A DNA stretch of 64,000 nt from Saccopteryx bilineata (GCF_036850765.1 NC_089490.1:288468982-288532981); one strand, 5' to 3'; numbered from the stretch's first letter, positions 46,604 to 59,379 are shown. The notes: generated by a model not told the origin, from the sequence alone. Numbers and translations are program-made.

Positions 46604-49600
46604 ATTTTAATTGTAGACAGAGCCTGGATTCAGTCTCTTAATGCAATGATGTGAGATAATGATGCTAAACACTGACCACAAACTAATAATTGCTGTCTCT
46701 ACTCTCACTATTACGAAAAATAAGATATGTTGCTGTTTGTAACAACTGATATGTAAATATAGAGCTTAGGAAAGTATCTTGTAATTATAATGCTTTTTGA
46801 TTTTGCTTAATTTTGTTATTATTAGGTTGAGAATTCTTAGAAAATAACTTTATAGAGATAAAAATTGAATATATTGAAACTAAGCAGAAGGTTGAGAGGA
46901 AGGAGATCACTGGTGGTTAGAAATTCTTCCTGGATATCCTTCATTTATACAAAATTGTATATAGCTACTCTATGTAGTATTTGCTGATGTTTTCAGCACC
47001 TGCTGCTTATACTGTTTTACTGTTCTATCACTCTTCTAGATTTATATAATTGTTTTGTTCATTTGTTTATTTATTTTCAATGCCAAAGAAATGTGTGTGC
47101 GTGTGCGTGCGTGTGTGTGTGTGTGTGTGTGTGGAGGCAAAGAGAACAAGAGAAGGACAGAGAGAAACAAAAGACAGAAAGAGATAAAATAGGGACAAAT
47201 TTGGATTTACATTTACTAGAGGGCTAACTCTATAAAAGCAGTGGACTTTTTCTGTTTCTTTCTCTGCTGTATTTCCAACACTGTTATATTCCTACTGTTC
47301 TTTGGCATTCTGTGGTCACACAACATAGAGTTGCTGACTATGTCATAGAAATTATGATAGCTACTTTACAAGACTATTGTGAGATGAAATGAGGTACTGA
47401 GAAGAGCAGGTAGAACTCTAACAAGTAACATATTTTTTTGTTATTAAAACTCACAAGTTTTACAACCACTTCAAATTTGATTATACATTTTGCTTTTCCT
47501 GTAATCTTGCTCATAGTGACACTTTTGGCTTTGGTTATTTTCTTTATCTCTTTGTGTTTTGTTTGTTTTTTTGTAATATTTTTGTTGGGAACTCATTTCC
47601 TTGGTACTTTATCCAAGGGAATTATTGAGGCCTGAGTTTCACGGACATCCCCCATCAGGTGATTTAGGGTATATCTTCCAGGTATCTGAGATCCCTTCCA
47701 ACCTGAAACCATGTTTTAACTGTATTTTTGACTTGAAGGTTTTCCGGAACAACTACCCAGTATGAACAAAAGCCTATGAAGAAGAGTTCTCTTAGGCGTT
47801 TTCTCTTCCATTTTTCCATACTGAACAAACTCTAAGGCAATTTTGCTTATCTTCCATATGATTTTATGTGGTGAAACTTGCTTAATTTTCTGAAAGCCTT
47901 ACCTTTATTCACAAGTACTATTCTAAGCTATGACTCCACCTGTCTTTTCTCCCATAGGTGTGTAAGGCCATTGAATCTCAGACTCTCAATGAAAAGGGGC
48001 ATGCTGGCCATGGGAATGCACATTCAGGTCTCCTTGAACAGAACCTGATGCATGTAACCAAACTGACCGACTGACCCAGCATTTGCCTTGCATCCCCGCC
48101 AAGGCCATGCTTTCCCCAGGATGTTCTCTGCTAATAACTAAGCAAGACAGAACTACTAGAGACAGCTCATTCTTACAGGGTGTGGACTCCCCATCTGTCT
48201 GGCCAATAACACCTTTGTCAGGACTGCCCTGACATATAAGGGTCTTCCTACACATCCTTCTTCCTTTCACAGCTATCAGACCTGCATCCCATTGCAAAGC
48301 ATCTCCCTTCTTCAGTTTGATAATTCTCACGCCTTTCTCCTAAAAGTTTCTTGCAGATGTAATCACATCTTGGTGATTCAAACTGACACAAGTGGGAAAC
48401 ACTATTCCAAGACAGGCATAAATCTCTAGAACAACATTACTTATTGATTCCATCTCTCAAGCATTTACTTTATATCAACAACTGTACAGTAAAAAATAAA
48501 TAATAATAATAAAAAATTCTTGTTTCTCCTATTGCCAGAAATAAAGCTCAATCCTGTCTTTTCCTTATCAATTTAAGGTAATGAAATACGCTCTTTGGCT
48601 GAAAACAGTAAACACACTAGTGAGAAATCTATATGCTAATTTATTTTATCTTAAGTATTTCTTTTATACTTTTGTTAAAGTATACTTTATCTTCATATTG
48701 AAGAGTGTGTCAGTATTAGCTTACTATTTTTTGAATTCTGATGATGCGTAAATGTGACTACTTCCTAATCTAATAAAATTAATAATTTGTCATCTTTTTC
48801 CTTTTCCTTCACCTACTTTCCGTGCAAGTTTTCACAAAAAGATCTTTTTCTCCTTTTTTTTCTGACCATGAGAAGATTGAACTAAATATTTATGGCTCTT
48901 AACCCCCACGCTTTTAAGTTTGTATATTTCACAAGTCTCGGATTTAACCAGGGTTGACTTGGCAAGGCTTTCATTCTGGGTGAGCGCCCCATTTCACCCA
49001 AATCATGAGTGCTCTTTGCTTCATGGAACTCTTATTGCTTTTTCCCCAGAACCAATTATATCTTAGCTAATCTCTTGCCCTTTTAATTTTCTGTGATTGT
49101 TTCCAAATAAAATGTGCAAACTGCTAATGCATTCTTACTGCCACTTTCTGGTTATCCATTCATGGATAAGGCTACAGAATTGTCTGTCTCCAGTGTATTA
49201 CAAATTCATTATTCTCAATTGTACCCAATGTCAAAATTTCTTTTGCCCTGGGTCAGCAACACTCTCGGTCATCTCTGCTATTTAACTGTAAGGCTCTTTT
49301 AACGTATAGTCGAAAATTACATGTATGTCATTTTATATGTGAATGTGTCCATCTCATTAGAGACTTATATTTTGTGTCTCTCTGCTTCAGAATTTCAGGA
49401 CCAAATTCCTATTCCTTTATATACTAAAGGTTTTACAACAAATGCTTGCCACTGGGGACTCCTTGGAGCTACTCTCTGAGCCTAGGTGAAGTGACCTTGG
49501 ATTCATAAATGTTTCCTTACCAGGCCCTAGATTAGCTTTGAAGTATATCACTGACAATGAACCCTCAATAATGACTTGCTGAACTCTAGTTCCTTTTCAA

Positions 49601-52252
49601 AGAAGTTAGTCAAATACATGCTCCAATCAGTGTATCTGGGAAGGTTAGTGAAGATGAGCAGCATTTAAGAAGAACTGCTGGAAGAACAGTGGGGCCACTG
49701 GAAATACTTCCTTAGATTATGTCATACCAGCAGAGAACACAAGTCAGCTACCACATAAAAATAGTACCTTATACAATTGCTTTTACAAAATGCTTTAGCA
49801 AAGACCTAAAGGAGGGACATTGCTCTTTAAAACTTATTGGATTATTTGCCATAAATATATATGTTCTTAAAATTTTTTTAACCGTTAGGATATTGTTGAT
49901 GGCCTTTGTTTTCATTACTGGGTACCCTCTTCAAAAAATTAATGGGAGATGCTTTCTTATCTGACTTAAAGGAACAGTTTGTCTTTTTACTGAGCAAAAA
50001 CAATTTTGTGTGTGTGCAAACTGCCATTTACCTTCTAGAAAGCCAGATCATATAACTATGTCATATTTTCTAAAATCCGATAGACAGCTTAGTACCTCAC
50101 ATAAAACCCACTTCTAGAAAATCATTTTTTTTCTGCCTTGGGTTTTATATACTACTTAATCTTTAATTTCATAGAAAATTTTTTACTCTAATTTTTATTC
50201 CAATCGGATATCCTCAATCAATTCATTTAATTTTATTTTATTACTTTAGATTATATGCAATTATAAAACACATTATCTTTCCTGAAAAATGCATGAAATA
50301 AGTGAATATGCACCAAGGATAAAAAATGTATATACAATTTAAGTCTCATTCTTTCACGTGTAATCAAACTGTGTGTGATATTTTCACTGCATATGTACTT
50401 AGCATACATTTGTTTACCAAGTAACTAAAACTAGAGTTTGGAAAATAAAATCATTTTCTCATTATGTTCAGTTTATTTTAAAGAACTACTAAAATTTATA
50501 ATACTGGCTGCTTTTCATATCAATAACATCGTCTCAATTATCAAAGTACAGATTAATGGTTTAAAATTAATTGCATTCAAAATTTTCAAATATATTTATC
50601 TAATCAAAATATATATTACATTTTTGGAAAGCTGATTTAATTATTAAAATTAGTCTGCCATCTAGAGACATCAGAAAATGTGTACTTTTAAAACTTTTAT
50701 TTAACCAACAAGTGTTACAATCAGTCTACAGTGACATGTAAATTTCCTTTACCTTTGCTTTTACTGTATTTTTAAACATAAAAAAAGAAAAAAAAAGATG
50801 GAAAAGTTATTAACATTTACTGTAATATAGATTTCAAATAACTGGAAAACTTGGTAGACTAAAAAATGCATAACAATCATGACAAGAAAAATAAATGATT
50901 TATGATATGAAATAGAAAAAATATATGGATTAAGATATTTTGAATACCAATTGAGATTTTCAAACAGAATGGAAAAGATCATCATTGTTTCTCCACTTGC
51001 AAGTTATATTTCTTCTATTTTAAGAGTTAAATTTGTTTGTCTTTCAGTTGACAGCTAGTTACAGGCAAAAAGCTTTCACCCTGATGATTTACAGGACTGT
51101 GAAGATGTGTCTGTGCAATTCCACAGGGAATCCTAATGGACTTTAGCACTGTAAAAGTATGAAAGATGTTTCTCTGCCATTAATATATTATACTTACTTG
51201 GCTGGATCATATAACATTTAAAAACAGAGAATAGAGAGGGAGTTTGAAAAATCTTGATTTTAGTGTAGCCTTTGTGACTGGATATGTGACATAGAACAGG
51301 TTATTTAATTATTCTCAAAATCTTTTCTCTGCTCTACATGAAAATAAAATACTACCCTTTTTTCATCTGGGTTATTATAAGATCCAAATTAACTAATGTA
51401 TGTGAATGTATAACAATAACTTGCTTTCAGTTATTTAAAACGACTGATCCTATATGAATATAACAAATGTCACCTGTAAATGCAGATGCAGCGTCTTCCT
51501 TTTTGAACAGGTCTAAATTCACAGGAACATTTTGCTACAATTCACATCAAGTACAAAGTGTCTGGAGAGGTGAACAAATTGCATGGATATCTCAAAACAA
51601 AATGTCTAAATGTTTAAGTGCTCATCAAAAAGGATCATATATACTTCTTCTTAAATGCTAAATATAAATAAATGCTAAAACAAGATAGATAAATAAATAA
51701 ATAGATAAATAAATGGCAAAGGATGGGGTGTGAATCCCAATAAACATTTACGCAGTGTTCTATAAAACATGAAGCACTTAAGGGTCTCTGCTGTTAGGCC
51801 TGCTCATATTGGCTGTATTATATCATCCATAAAAGGAATACAGGTTAAGTTCGAATATCTTAGCTATTTTTTTAGAATAAAGTACTAAAACAAGCGAACA
51901 AAAAAATGCCCGGTTGTAACATCTTACAAAGAAAAACTTAAAGCTTTTGATTTTTTTCAACGGCTAATTTATTTTTATATTCAGAAAATACATTTTTAAT
52001 GTGATCCAGAAACCTTCTGTGACTCTCATTTTTAATTTCTCTTATTTAAATAAGCTTGTGTTTTCAGCATTGACTCCTAAAAGTAATCACCTTGGTCAAA
52101 TACTACATCTACATCTTGAAGAAGGAACTGCCTTAATAAAATATAAATAATGTAAAGGAAGCATTCTGGTCCCATAGTTGTTTGTACTATCTTATACTAC
52201 TATTTATGTTCAGACAATAACAAAAGTTCATGAGTACATGTTGACTTAAAAA
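46604..52252. other. Long repeat-poor intron stretch
   Basis: About 5.6 kb in which I see one GT-type microsatellite (47092-47133) and no SINE, LINE-1 or LTR I can name with confidence. 47950-48410 is less AT-rich and holds a 114-codon minus-strand frame without a recognised domain. It may be an old unrecognised repeat. 49470-49600 weakly resembles L2. Confidence 0.4.
47092..47133. repeat. (GT)n microsatellite with GC interruptions
   Basis: TGTGTGTGCGTGTGCGTGCG followed by about eleven GT units. Confidence 0.92.
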
Positions 52253-52266
52253 CATTAATTTTCCAG

Positions 52267-52649
52267 CCCTGGCCGGTTAGCTCAGCGGTAGAGCGTCGGC
52301 CTAGCATGTGGAGGACCCGGGTTCGATTCCCGGCCAGGGCACATAGGAGAAGCGCCCATTTGCTTCTCCACCCCTCCGCCGCGCCTTCCTCTCTGTCTCT
52401 CTCTTCCCCTCCCGCAGCCAAGGCTCCATTGGAGCAAAGATGGCCCGGGCGCTGGGGATGGCTCTGTGGCCTCTGCCCCAGGCGCTAGAGTGGCTCTGGT
52501 CGCAACATGGCGACGCCCAGGATGGGCAGAGCATCCCCCCCTGGTGGGCGTGCCGGGTGGATCCCGGTCGGGCGCATGCGGGAGTCTGTCTGACTGTCTC
52601 TCCCTGTTTCCAGCTTCAGAAAAATGCAAAAAAAAAAAACCAAAAAAAC
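52267..52649 (+). mobile_element. tRNA-derived bat SINE, GCCCTGGCCGG family, youngest-looking copy
   Basis: The head forms a tRNA-like unit: GCCCTGG at the start pairs with CCAGGGC at 52334-52340. The A box TAGCTCAGCGG is at 52279-52289 and the B box GGTTCGATTCC at 52320-52330, so the internal Pol III promoter appears intact. The body is CpG-rich and complete, with an A-rich tail. The 14-bp duplication CATTAATTTTCCAG lies at 52253-52266 and 52650-52663. Frames on both strands (52200-52655) are SINE artefacts. Confidence 0.96.
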
Positions 52650-52663
52650 CATTAATTTTCCAG

Positions 52664-55600
52664 ATGTATTTTTATCTCATTTATATTAAATGCCTGACAT
52701 TTAGGTTTTACATAGAATGTGTGTATGTGTGTTTATTTTGTTGAATATGTAATGGAAGTTGACAGACAAATTCTTCTGTTGATGATACAGAGTAGAAATA
52801 TCTGGCTCATTTAGAGTGGGTCAGGCCAATGTGTGCTAGTTATGGACAAATCAATGTTAAATGAAAGCATGAAATAGAGTTATCCTACGAAATAAACAAA
52901 TGCATAGACAAAAAGCAATTCACAATGTAAGAAAAGTTTAAATCATTCATAATATCATTTGACTTCTAAGTTATCTGGCCTATTTGATCAGCCATAAAAC
53001 CATTTAATTTTAAAAATTACAGTAAACACATCATGGCCATTTCAGAATCTCATGATATAGTAGGCAGAACATATCTATCTTTGATGGTACTGCATTTCAA
53101 CAGAAAAGGATGATAAGTATAAGAGGTATTCACTTTAACATTTATCATATTTATGCAGAATATTTCAAATTTTAAGTATGCATTATAACACATAATTGAT
53201 GTAGCTGAAGTAAAAATAATATAAATATTATCTCATTCATGAATATCATGATAAACCTCACTATAAATGTAAGGAAGCAAAAATAATGGAAAAATTTCCA
53301 AAGACTTAGAGCAGAAGATAAAACTGTAGAAGTATTTGGTCAACCATTACTTGTGAACCAAAGTATTTATTTTTCACAGTTAATTTTGTTTAATCAGAAG
53401 ATAACATTAACTAACTTTGCAGCTCAACATCACTGCAATGACAGTAAAGGGTCTTTAACATACTGTGGCTCTGCTATTAAAAAAATTTATTACACATTGT
53501 GTTGCATTGTTTTCTCTGAAAGCAACACTTTTACATTTCAAAATATAAATAGCTTATCACAGAATAGAAATAGAAATATTGCACCGATTTCTTTTAAAGT
53601 CAGTGCTAACATATCATAAGGGAAATTCTATTTAGCTAACAAAGAAAAATTTACATTTTTCTTATCTCTGAAACTAAACACTGATTCTCTGGAAATGATT
53701 TGCATTAATAAAATCTATCAAAATGTATTAAACATATGCAACATTTAGATAAATGTCACTATTGTCACTTGTTCAGATGTGGTTTGAAGCCCATGTTGAT
53801 CATGCTTTTTATTATATCATCCATACATATTAAGACTACAAATAACTTTCAGCTACTTACATACATAATCATGATATAGTGTTCATGGCTTTATAGAGTT
53901 CTGGCACAATGTTGCACAAAATCTTTTGTTTTTACTTACTTTGTTTTTTACACTACACAGATAGTTACACTGGATATTTCTGAGACAAATAATCACTATA
54001 TATTCATTTAGCCTTACAGTATCATACCAAAAGTTCATGGATGGTCAAAAAAAAGAGGAAGCTGATAAACTTAGTTGAAAAGATCACTTGATTTCTTATC
54101 ATATGCCTGTAATATGTGATTATTTTTTAAAAGTAAGTGGACTCAGGAATTTGTGTAATATACTTTACTTGCTAGAAATCTATTATCTTTTTTTGTAGGA
54201 GAGTGTCAGTTATATAATGTTATCTTTAGAATTGTAAAAAGGTAATTTGCTTTTATGCTTTGGTCATTGATAATAGCTAGACTGAATCAGACTAATCATA
54301 AATGTTATTGCTTTAAAATTGCTCTTCAGTGAAATTTGAGTTCACTGATTACATTACAAAATACAAAAAATCATGATAGTTTCCTCAGATTGTGTGATAT
54401 ATGATCTTTCTAGGTGATCAGTAGTAGTGGAGATTCCCTTGTTTAAAAGTGAAAATGGACACTTTTGTGATACGTGTTAATCCTAATTGAGTGATTTCAA
54501 TCAGATACATGTAAGTTTGCACCTGCCAAATAATTTGCAATTTTTCTGTTTTGCTTTTACAGAATAATTTTTATGAGATGTTTAAAGTTCTCTCAATTGG
54601 CACTCAGTGTAAAAAATTTTATAATACAATACCTGCATTTACCCATTTCTACATCAGTATTTTTTACTCTTTTTTCATTGAAGAAAACTTTTGCACTTAT
54701 AGACAACTTTGACTGACATGTCATTGTGTTTGCCAAAAACGTCATTATTTTTTACAGTAACTAGAGTTATTGAACCCATATTTATTGATCTAGTTTACTT
54801 TCTCTGCTAGACTCCTTCAGTTTCTATGAAAATTGTTTCTGCCACATTCAAAGGAAGACTTCAGCAACTGTTCCTATTCTATGACCCACCATCACAACTG
54901 AATCTGTCTGGACCAAAAGTGGACCCCTGGATCAATATGGACCACAATGTTTACTTAGACCTTGTTTACCTTGCATTGACCCTCACATACTTTCTCTTAT
55001 TTTCTGTCTCTTCTTTTTCCCTGTACCTCGTTCTTTTGCAACTCTTTACTCCTTGAATCTTGACTAACAGTCACCCTGACAGCTTACAGAAAGTATTGAA
55101 CCAATGATCAGAAACAAGAGACATCAAAACTTAGAAAAATGAAATTGTTTTAACCACAACTTCAGCAGCCATTAAAGATGAGGAAAAACTATAATCTGAG
55201 CTAGACCATAAAATGCCAATCCAACTGCTGAAGATATAAGCTAGTCTCCAGATATTCCTAACTGTGCAATCAGTTGGATAAAGTCTCTAATCTCTGTAAA
55301 CTATGGAGCCAAGAATGCCAGGCACTTAGGCAAATAAAAGGGTTAAGGTACGGGGGTGAGAAAGAGAAGAGAAAAAACAGATACAGGAATATTATAGATG
55401 CTTTGATTTTTTTCAACTGAGGTTTCTGTTTGCTTTGACTCTTACCATTACTTAGTCCAGGTAAACTGCTTTTCTTAAATATTAAGAGAGTGTAGTGTTT
55501 TTCCAATATATATCCTTGCTTTTCTTGATTAAGTTAGTTTGAAATGTTTCAATTTTTAAAGTCAAAAGTAACTTAATAGACACAATTTTGAAAAGATAAA

Positions 55601-55839
55601 ATGTCTCCTTTATCTTCTATATGATAAATATATGTGAGTGCTAACCTTAACAGAAGTTTATGAAAGATGATCCTCCCTACAAAAAAGACTATTACACACA
55701 TATTTTTTTTCAAAATTTTATCATTTTAAAATTTAACACATCAGTAAGAAAGGTTATGGGATCTAAGTCGCATTGATGAAGGTTAACTGGGTAAATGAAA
55801 CTCAAAAATACATTATGAGTTCAATGATGACAGTGATAT
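52664..55839. other. AT-rich intron sequence, no recognised element
   Basis: No SINE or LTR seen over 3 kb. The frame at 54826-55056 is slightly unusual (hydrophobic C-terminal half) but has no family I recognise. Confidence 0.42.
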
Positions 55840-55920
55840 CCCCTATTTGGTTTATGTGAATCACATATGTTGACACTCAATATTATTTGTTGAATAAATA
55901 AATGAATAAACAAATACACT
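55840..55920 (+). repeat. LINE-2 3' tail fragment
   Basis: GACACTCAATATTATTTGTT then GAATAAATAAATGAATAAAC resembles the L2 end CAATAAATATTTGTTGAATG with its TGAA tail. Confidence 0.5.
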
Positions 55921-56327
55921 AGGGTATGCACAAATATTCCTGAGATTACAAATTAGATTGTTTGAATTGAAGTGAGACCACACTGTTAATTAGATCTTGG
56001 GTAAGTAGGCAAGAAGTTTTGTTTATGGTTGCTACATGGATGTCACTGAAATATTGTTCTAAAATATCTTTCACACAACTACCACTTTCAAGTGTTGACA
56101 TACCAGTGACTCAGTGGTAAAATTATAAAAATATGATCTTTTGAAATTAGGGTTATTGGGAGTGTTAAGTACAAAAATGTTTCAATGATATACTGAAAAA
56201 ACATAAATGTTTCAATGTTTCCTGATTTATCATTTTGATATACTTTGTAAGATATATATCCTGCTTTGCCCTGCTCTGCCATAAATCCTGTTAGTGTGTT
56301 GGAGAAAGACCTACAACAAAATATCTT

Positions 56328-56923
56328 CAGTGTGTCCGTAAAGTCATGGTGCACTTTTGACCAGTCACAGGAAAGCAACAAAAGACAGTAGAAATGTGAA
56401 ATCTACACCAAATAAAAGGAAAACTCTCTCCCAGTTTCATACCTATTCAGTGCAGTTCGATGTGAGCTCATGCACAGATTTTTTAGGGCTCCTTAGGTAG
56501 CTATCCCGTATAGCCTCTACAGACTCGTCACTGACTGATGGCCTACCAGAACGGGGTTTCTCCACCAAACTGCTGGTTTCCTTCAACTGCTTATCCCACC
56601 GAGTAATGTTATTCCTATGTGGTGGTGCTTCGATATAAATGCGCCAATATTCACGTTGCACTTTGGTCACGGATTTGAATTTAGCAAGCCACAGAACACA
56701 CTGAACTTTCCTCTGTACCATCTACATCTCGACTGGCATGGCCGTGGGCTGCTCCGCTGTATACACGGTGTTATGTCATCTGTGCATACACACATGCTGC
56801 CACATCATCCTACAGAAACTGGGAAGGTTTTCCTTTTATTTGGTGTAGATTTCACATTTCTATTGTCTTTTGTTGCTTTCCTGTGACCGGTCAAAAGTGC
56901 ACCATGACTTTACGGACACACTG
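56328..56923 (-). mobile_element. Internally deleted Tc1/mariner-type transposon with ~108-bp inverted repeats
   Basis: The 596-bp element has near-identical ends starting CAGTGTGTCCGTAAAGTCAT, at 56328-56435 and, inverted, at 56816-56923. They differ by a few substitutions and a small gap. The right flank is TA and the left flank CT/TT, so one side of the TA target duplication seems to have mutated. The transposase fragment lies inside on the minus strand. The catalytic half is missing, so the copy cannot move itself. Such long inverted repeats are unusual for mariner proper, where about 30 bp is common. Confidence 0.88.
56443..56721 (-). pseudogene. Transposase N-terminal fragment (helix-turn-helix part)
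   Basis: The 92-codon open frame starts MVQRKVQCVLWLAKFKSVTK and contains the linker VEKPRSGRPSVSDESVEAIR followed by LRSPKKSVHEL. This is the pattern of the N-terminal DNA-binding region of Tc1/mariner and IS630-type transposases: a first helix-turn-helix, a GRPS linker and a second helix-turn-helix. It stops just inside the left inverted repeat, at the deletion junction. The whole DDE/D catalytic domain is absent, whereas full transposases of this class are roughly 340 residues. The first ATG lies about 95 bases from the right inverted repeat, as expected for the natural start. Expression in the bat is not implied. Confidence 0.8.
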
Positions 56924-57266
56924 TATTTAGGTATGCAATATAAAAGGGAACACATACATATATTCTCAGAGTGTATTTAAGAAATTAAAGATTGTATATC
57001 TAGAAATGCTAGAAATGCTTGTGCTGAGTGTCACAGCAAGTGTCCGCGGTCCATGGTTTTGGTTATTCGAACTATACCATGTATTGAGCAGATGCATAAC
57101 ATTTTAGGCCAAAAAAACTTTATGTACATAAACATTTAGGTAGAAAGACTAAACTAACCTTCTGGGAACACAAAATAGTTTGATCTGATTTGAGATTCAG
57201 ATATACTTATAGATATAGCTTAATAAAGCTAAGGATAACACTATGAAATGACTATGATATGAAAGG
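56924..57266. other. Intron sequence, no recognised element
   Basis: Short stretch with one CpG cluster (GTGTCCGCGGTCC near 57041). Nothing named. Confidence 0.4.
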
Positions 57267-57267
57267 G

Positions 57268-57457
57268 TATACAAGTCTGCTCGGGCTACCATAGCAAAAT
57301 ATGGCAAGCTGGGTGGTGTATACAACAGAAATTTATGTTTCACATTTCTGGAAGTTAGACAGTCCAAGATAAAGGTGACAGCAAATTTGGTTTTTAATGA
57401 GAACTGCCTTCTTGCCGTACCCTCACATTTGAGATATAGGTCTTCTTCCCTTAGTGT

Positions 57458-57496
<39 letters not shown>

Positions 57497-57694
57497 CGTG
57501 CGCGCAAGACAGAGAGAGTGAGAGAGCGAGGGAGAAAGATCTTCTAATGAGTTCACTAATCCTGTGGGATTAGGGCTCCACCATATTGACCTCAATTAAA
57601 GTCAATAACTTTAAAAGTCCTGTTTCTAAGAGTCACATGAGAGATTAGAACTTCACATAGAGATTTGGGGATATACAATTTAGTTTGTGGCATA
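57268..57694 (-). mobile_element. MaLR-type (MST/MLT1) solo LTR
   Basis: On the plus strand: TCTGCTCGGGCTACCATAGC, GGGTGGTGTATACAACAGAA, TTTCTGGAAGTTAGACAGTC, CCTCACATTTGAG, GTGGGATTAGGGCTCCACCA and ATTAGAACTTCACATAGAGA, ending AGTTTGTGGCATA. This is the reverse complement of a well-known MaLR LTR (AGTCTGTTCGGGCTGCTATAAC-like end). A TG/CG microsatellite has expanded inside it. Confidence 0.8.
57454..57506. repeat. (TG)n(CG)n tract with Z-DNA potential
   Basis: About 20 alternating GT units with one interruption run into GCGCGCGCGCGTGCGCGC. Pure purine-pyrimidine alternation over about 45 bases favours left-handed DNA under supercoiling. The long frame at 57197-57595 on the minus strand is produced by it. 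Confidence 0.93.
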
Positions 57695-58621
57695 GGGATT
57701 CTGGTAAACTCTTCATACAAAGTATGCAAGTAAATTATCTCAATGTTTCTGTCTAGTAGGTATTATTATTTTCCCTATTTTAAGTGTTATTTTAATATAT
57801 TGGGCCAGAGAAATAGTATTTTTCTTGGGGAAAGGAAAGGGGAAATAGAATCTGTCAGAGGGAAAAACTTGAATCGAGTCATCAGAGATATGAGCAAAGC
57901 AACACGACTCCAAAGAAGTACTCAGACATCAAGACTACTTGAAAAGACAAAATAGACATATTGATATTATACTCTATGCATTTTGAAAATGAAACTCTAA
58001 CAAAGCTTTTAAGAACGGTTTACATCAATCCTTCCTTGAAACACAGGTAGGAAAAAAGAGGCACCAATATACTAAGTACAGAAGTAACAAGAGGAATTGA
58101 AACGTACCCAAGAATGGCCTGTTTGTTCCTATACCCTTCCTAGACCTGCTGGTGCAGCCTCCAAAACTTGCCTGCAGCCAAAGCCACCAAGTAAAGCTGC
58201 TGAATTAATGGCCCGGAGAGCTGTGACCAAGGACTTCTCAGAATCTCATTTTATCAAGAAAGCAAATCAGAGGCCAACGAAAAAATGTAAGTAAAAAGAA
58301 CAACCTACTGGAGAAGAGAATATAAAAACATTACTCAAATTGTGTACAGAGAGTCTCTGGGTTCAGATGAGCGAAAAAATTCTATAAACTGTATTGGCTT
58401 CATCAGTCCTAACTGCAGCAAGACAATTTGGTTCTGTCATTAAAGCAAGTAGTCAAAATAGCCACATGGCTATCCCCTTTAGACTTCTTATTCTAAATGA
58501 GGATCATTTTATTTTACCATAAATAAAATTGATTAGAGTAAAATAATAGATTTTGTTTATCTTTTAAATAATCTCTAAATATTAAAATCTATAGACCATC
58601 TGTCTCATACTTTTTTTAACT
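57695..58621. other. Intron sequence, no recognised element
   Basis: 57840-58330 is less AT-rich, with two plus-strand frames (57743-57955 and 58097-58294) in charged, Lys/Arg-rich sequence. I recognise no family. A worn retrocopy is possible but unproven. Confidence 0.35.
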
Positions 58622-58983
58622 TTTTAAAAAAAAATTTTTTTCTGAAGTGAGAAACAGGGTGGCAAAGAGATAGACTTCCGCATGTCCCCACCAGGGTCCA
58701 CCTGGCATGCCTACTAGGAGGTGATGCTCTGCCCCTCTGGGACATTACTCCTTTGCAAATAAAGCCATTCTAGTGCCTGAGACGAATGCTATGGAGCCAT
58801 CCTCAGTGTTCCGGCCAACTTTGTTCCAATGGAGCCTTGGATGCTGGAGGGAAAGAGAGAAAGGACAGGGGGAAGGGTGGAGAAACAGATGGGCATTTCT
58901 CCCATGTGCCCTGGCCAAGAATCAAACCTGAGACATCCACATGCCAGGCCAATACTCTACTACTGAGCCAACCAGCCAAGGTC
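58622..58983 (-). mobile_element. tRNA-derived bat SINE, GCCCTGGCCGG family, diverged
   Basis: The minus strand reads TGACCTTGGCTGGTTGGCTC, GGTTTGATTCTTGGCCAGGG, CACATGGGAGAAATGCCCAT and the normal body to TTTCTCACTTCAGAAAAAAA. CpGs are mostly lost. Frames on both strands are artefacts. Confidence 0.9.
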
Positions 58984-59379
58984 AATCATAATTTTTTTGG
59001 TCTGACTATATAACATTGTTAATAGCCAAATTCTATTAACCACCTAAAAATCAAGTTACAATTTAATTTTTCTTTTTTTTTTTTGATACCCCAAATGTAA
59101 ATTACCAGAACATGCAGTCTGATTCATATCCCAATCATGTATGGACTTTATCTCCTTGTTTTTAGCTCCATTCCCATCATAAAGAAATACTCCATTATCT
59201 ATGTCTACAGTACTACAAAATAATCCAGCTGGTCTTTCTCCTTTCATTCTAACCAATCTTCCAACCACAGTTTCAAAGAATGACTAAAGAAAATAAACAA
59301 ACAAACAAACAAAAAACAGCAATTAGGTAACGTTGCCCCCTTGTTTAAACTTTTCAATAAGTTGCATTTAAATCCTTTA
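58984..59379. other. Intron sequence, no recognised element
   Basis: Contains a T-run at 59069-59083 and an (AAAC)n run at 59291-59312. Confidence 0.4.

Noticed and set aside
47986..48330. 114-codon minus-strand frame
   Set aside because: The residues match no family I recognise, and there is no splice context, promoter or signal peptide. Probably an old repeat or chance.
52267..52340. Possible tRNA gene
   Set aside because: The tRNA-like cloverleaf is the head of a SINE with a 300-bp body and target-site duplications. It is not a functional tRNA.
54826..55056. 76-codon plus-strand frame with hydrophobic end
   Set aside because: No recognisable domain. The hydrophobic end comes from CT-rich sequence.
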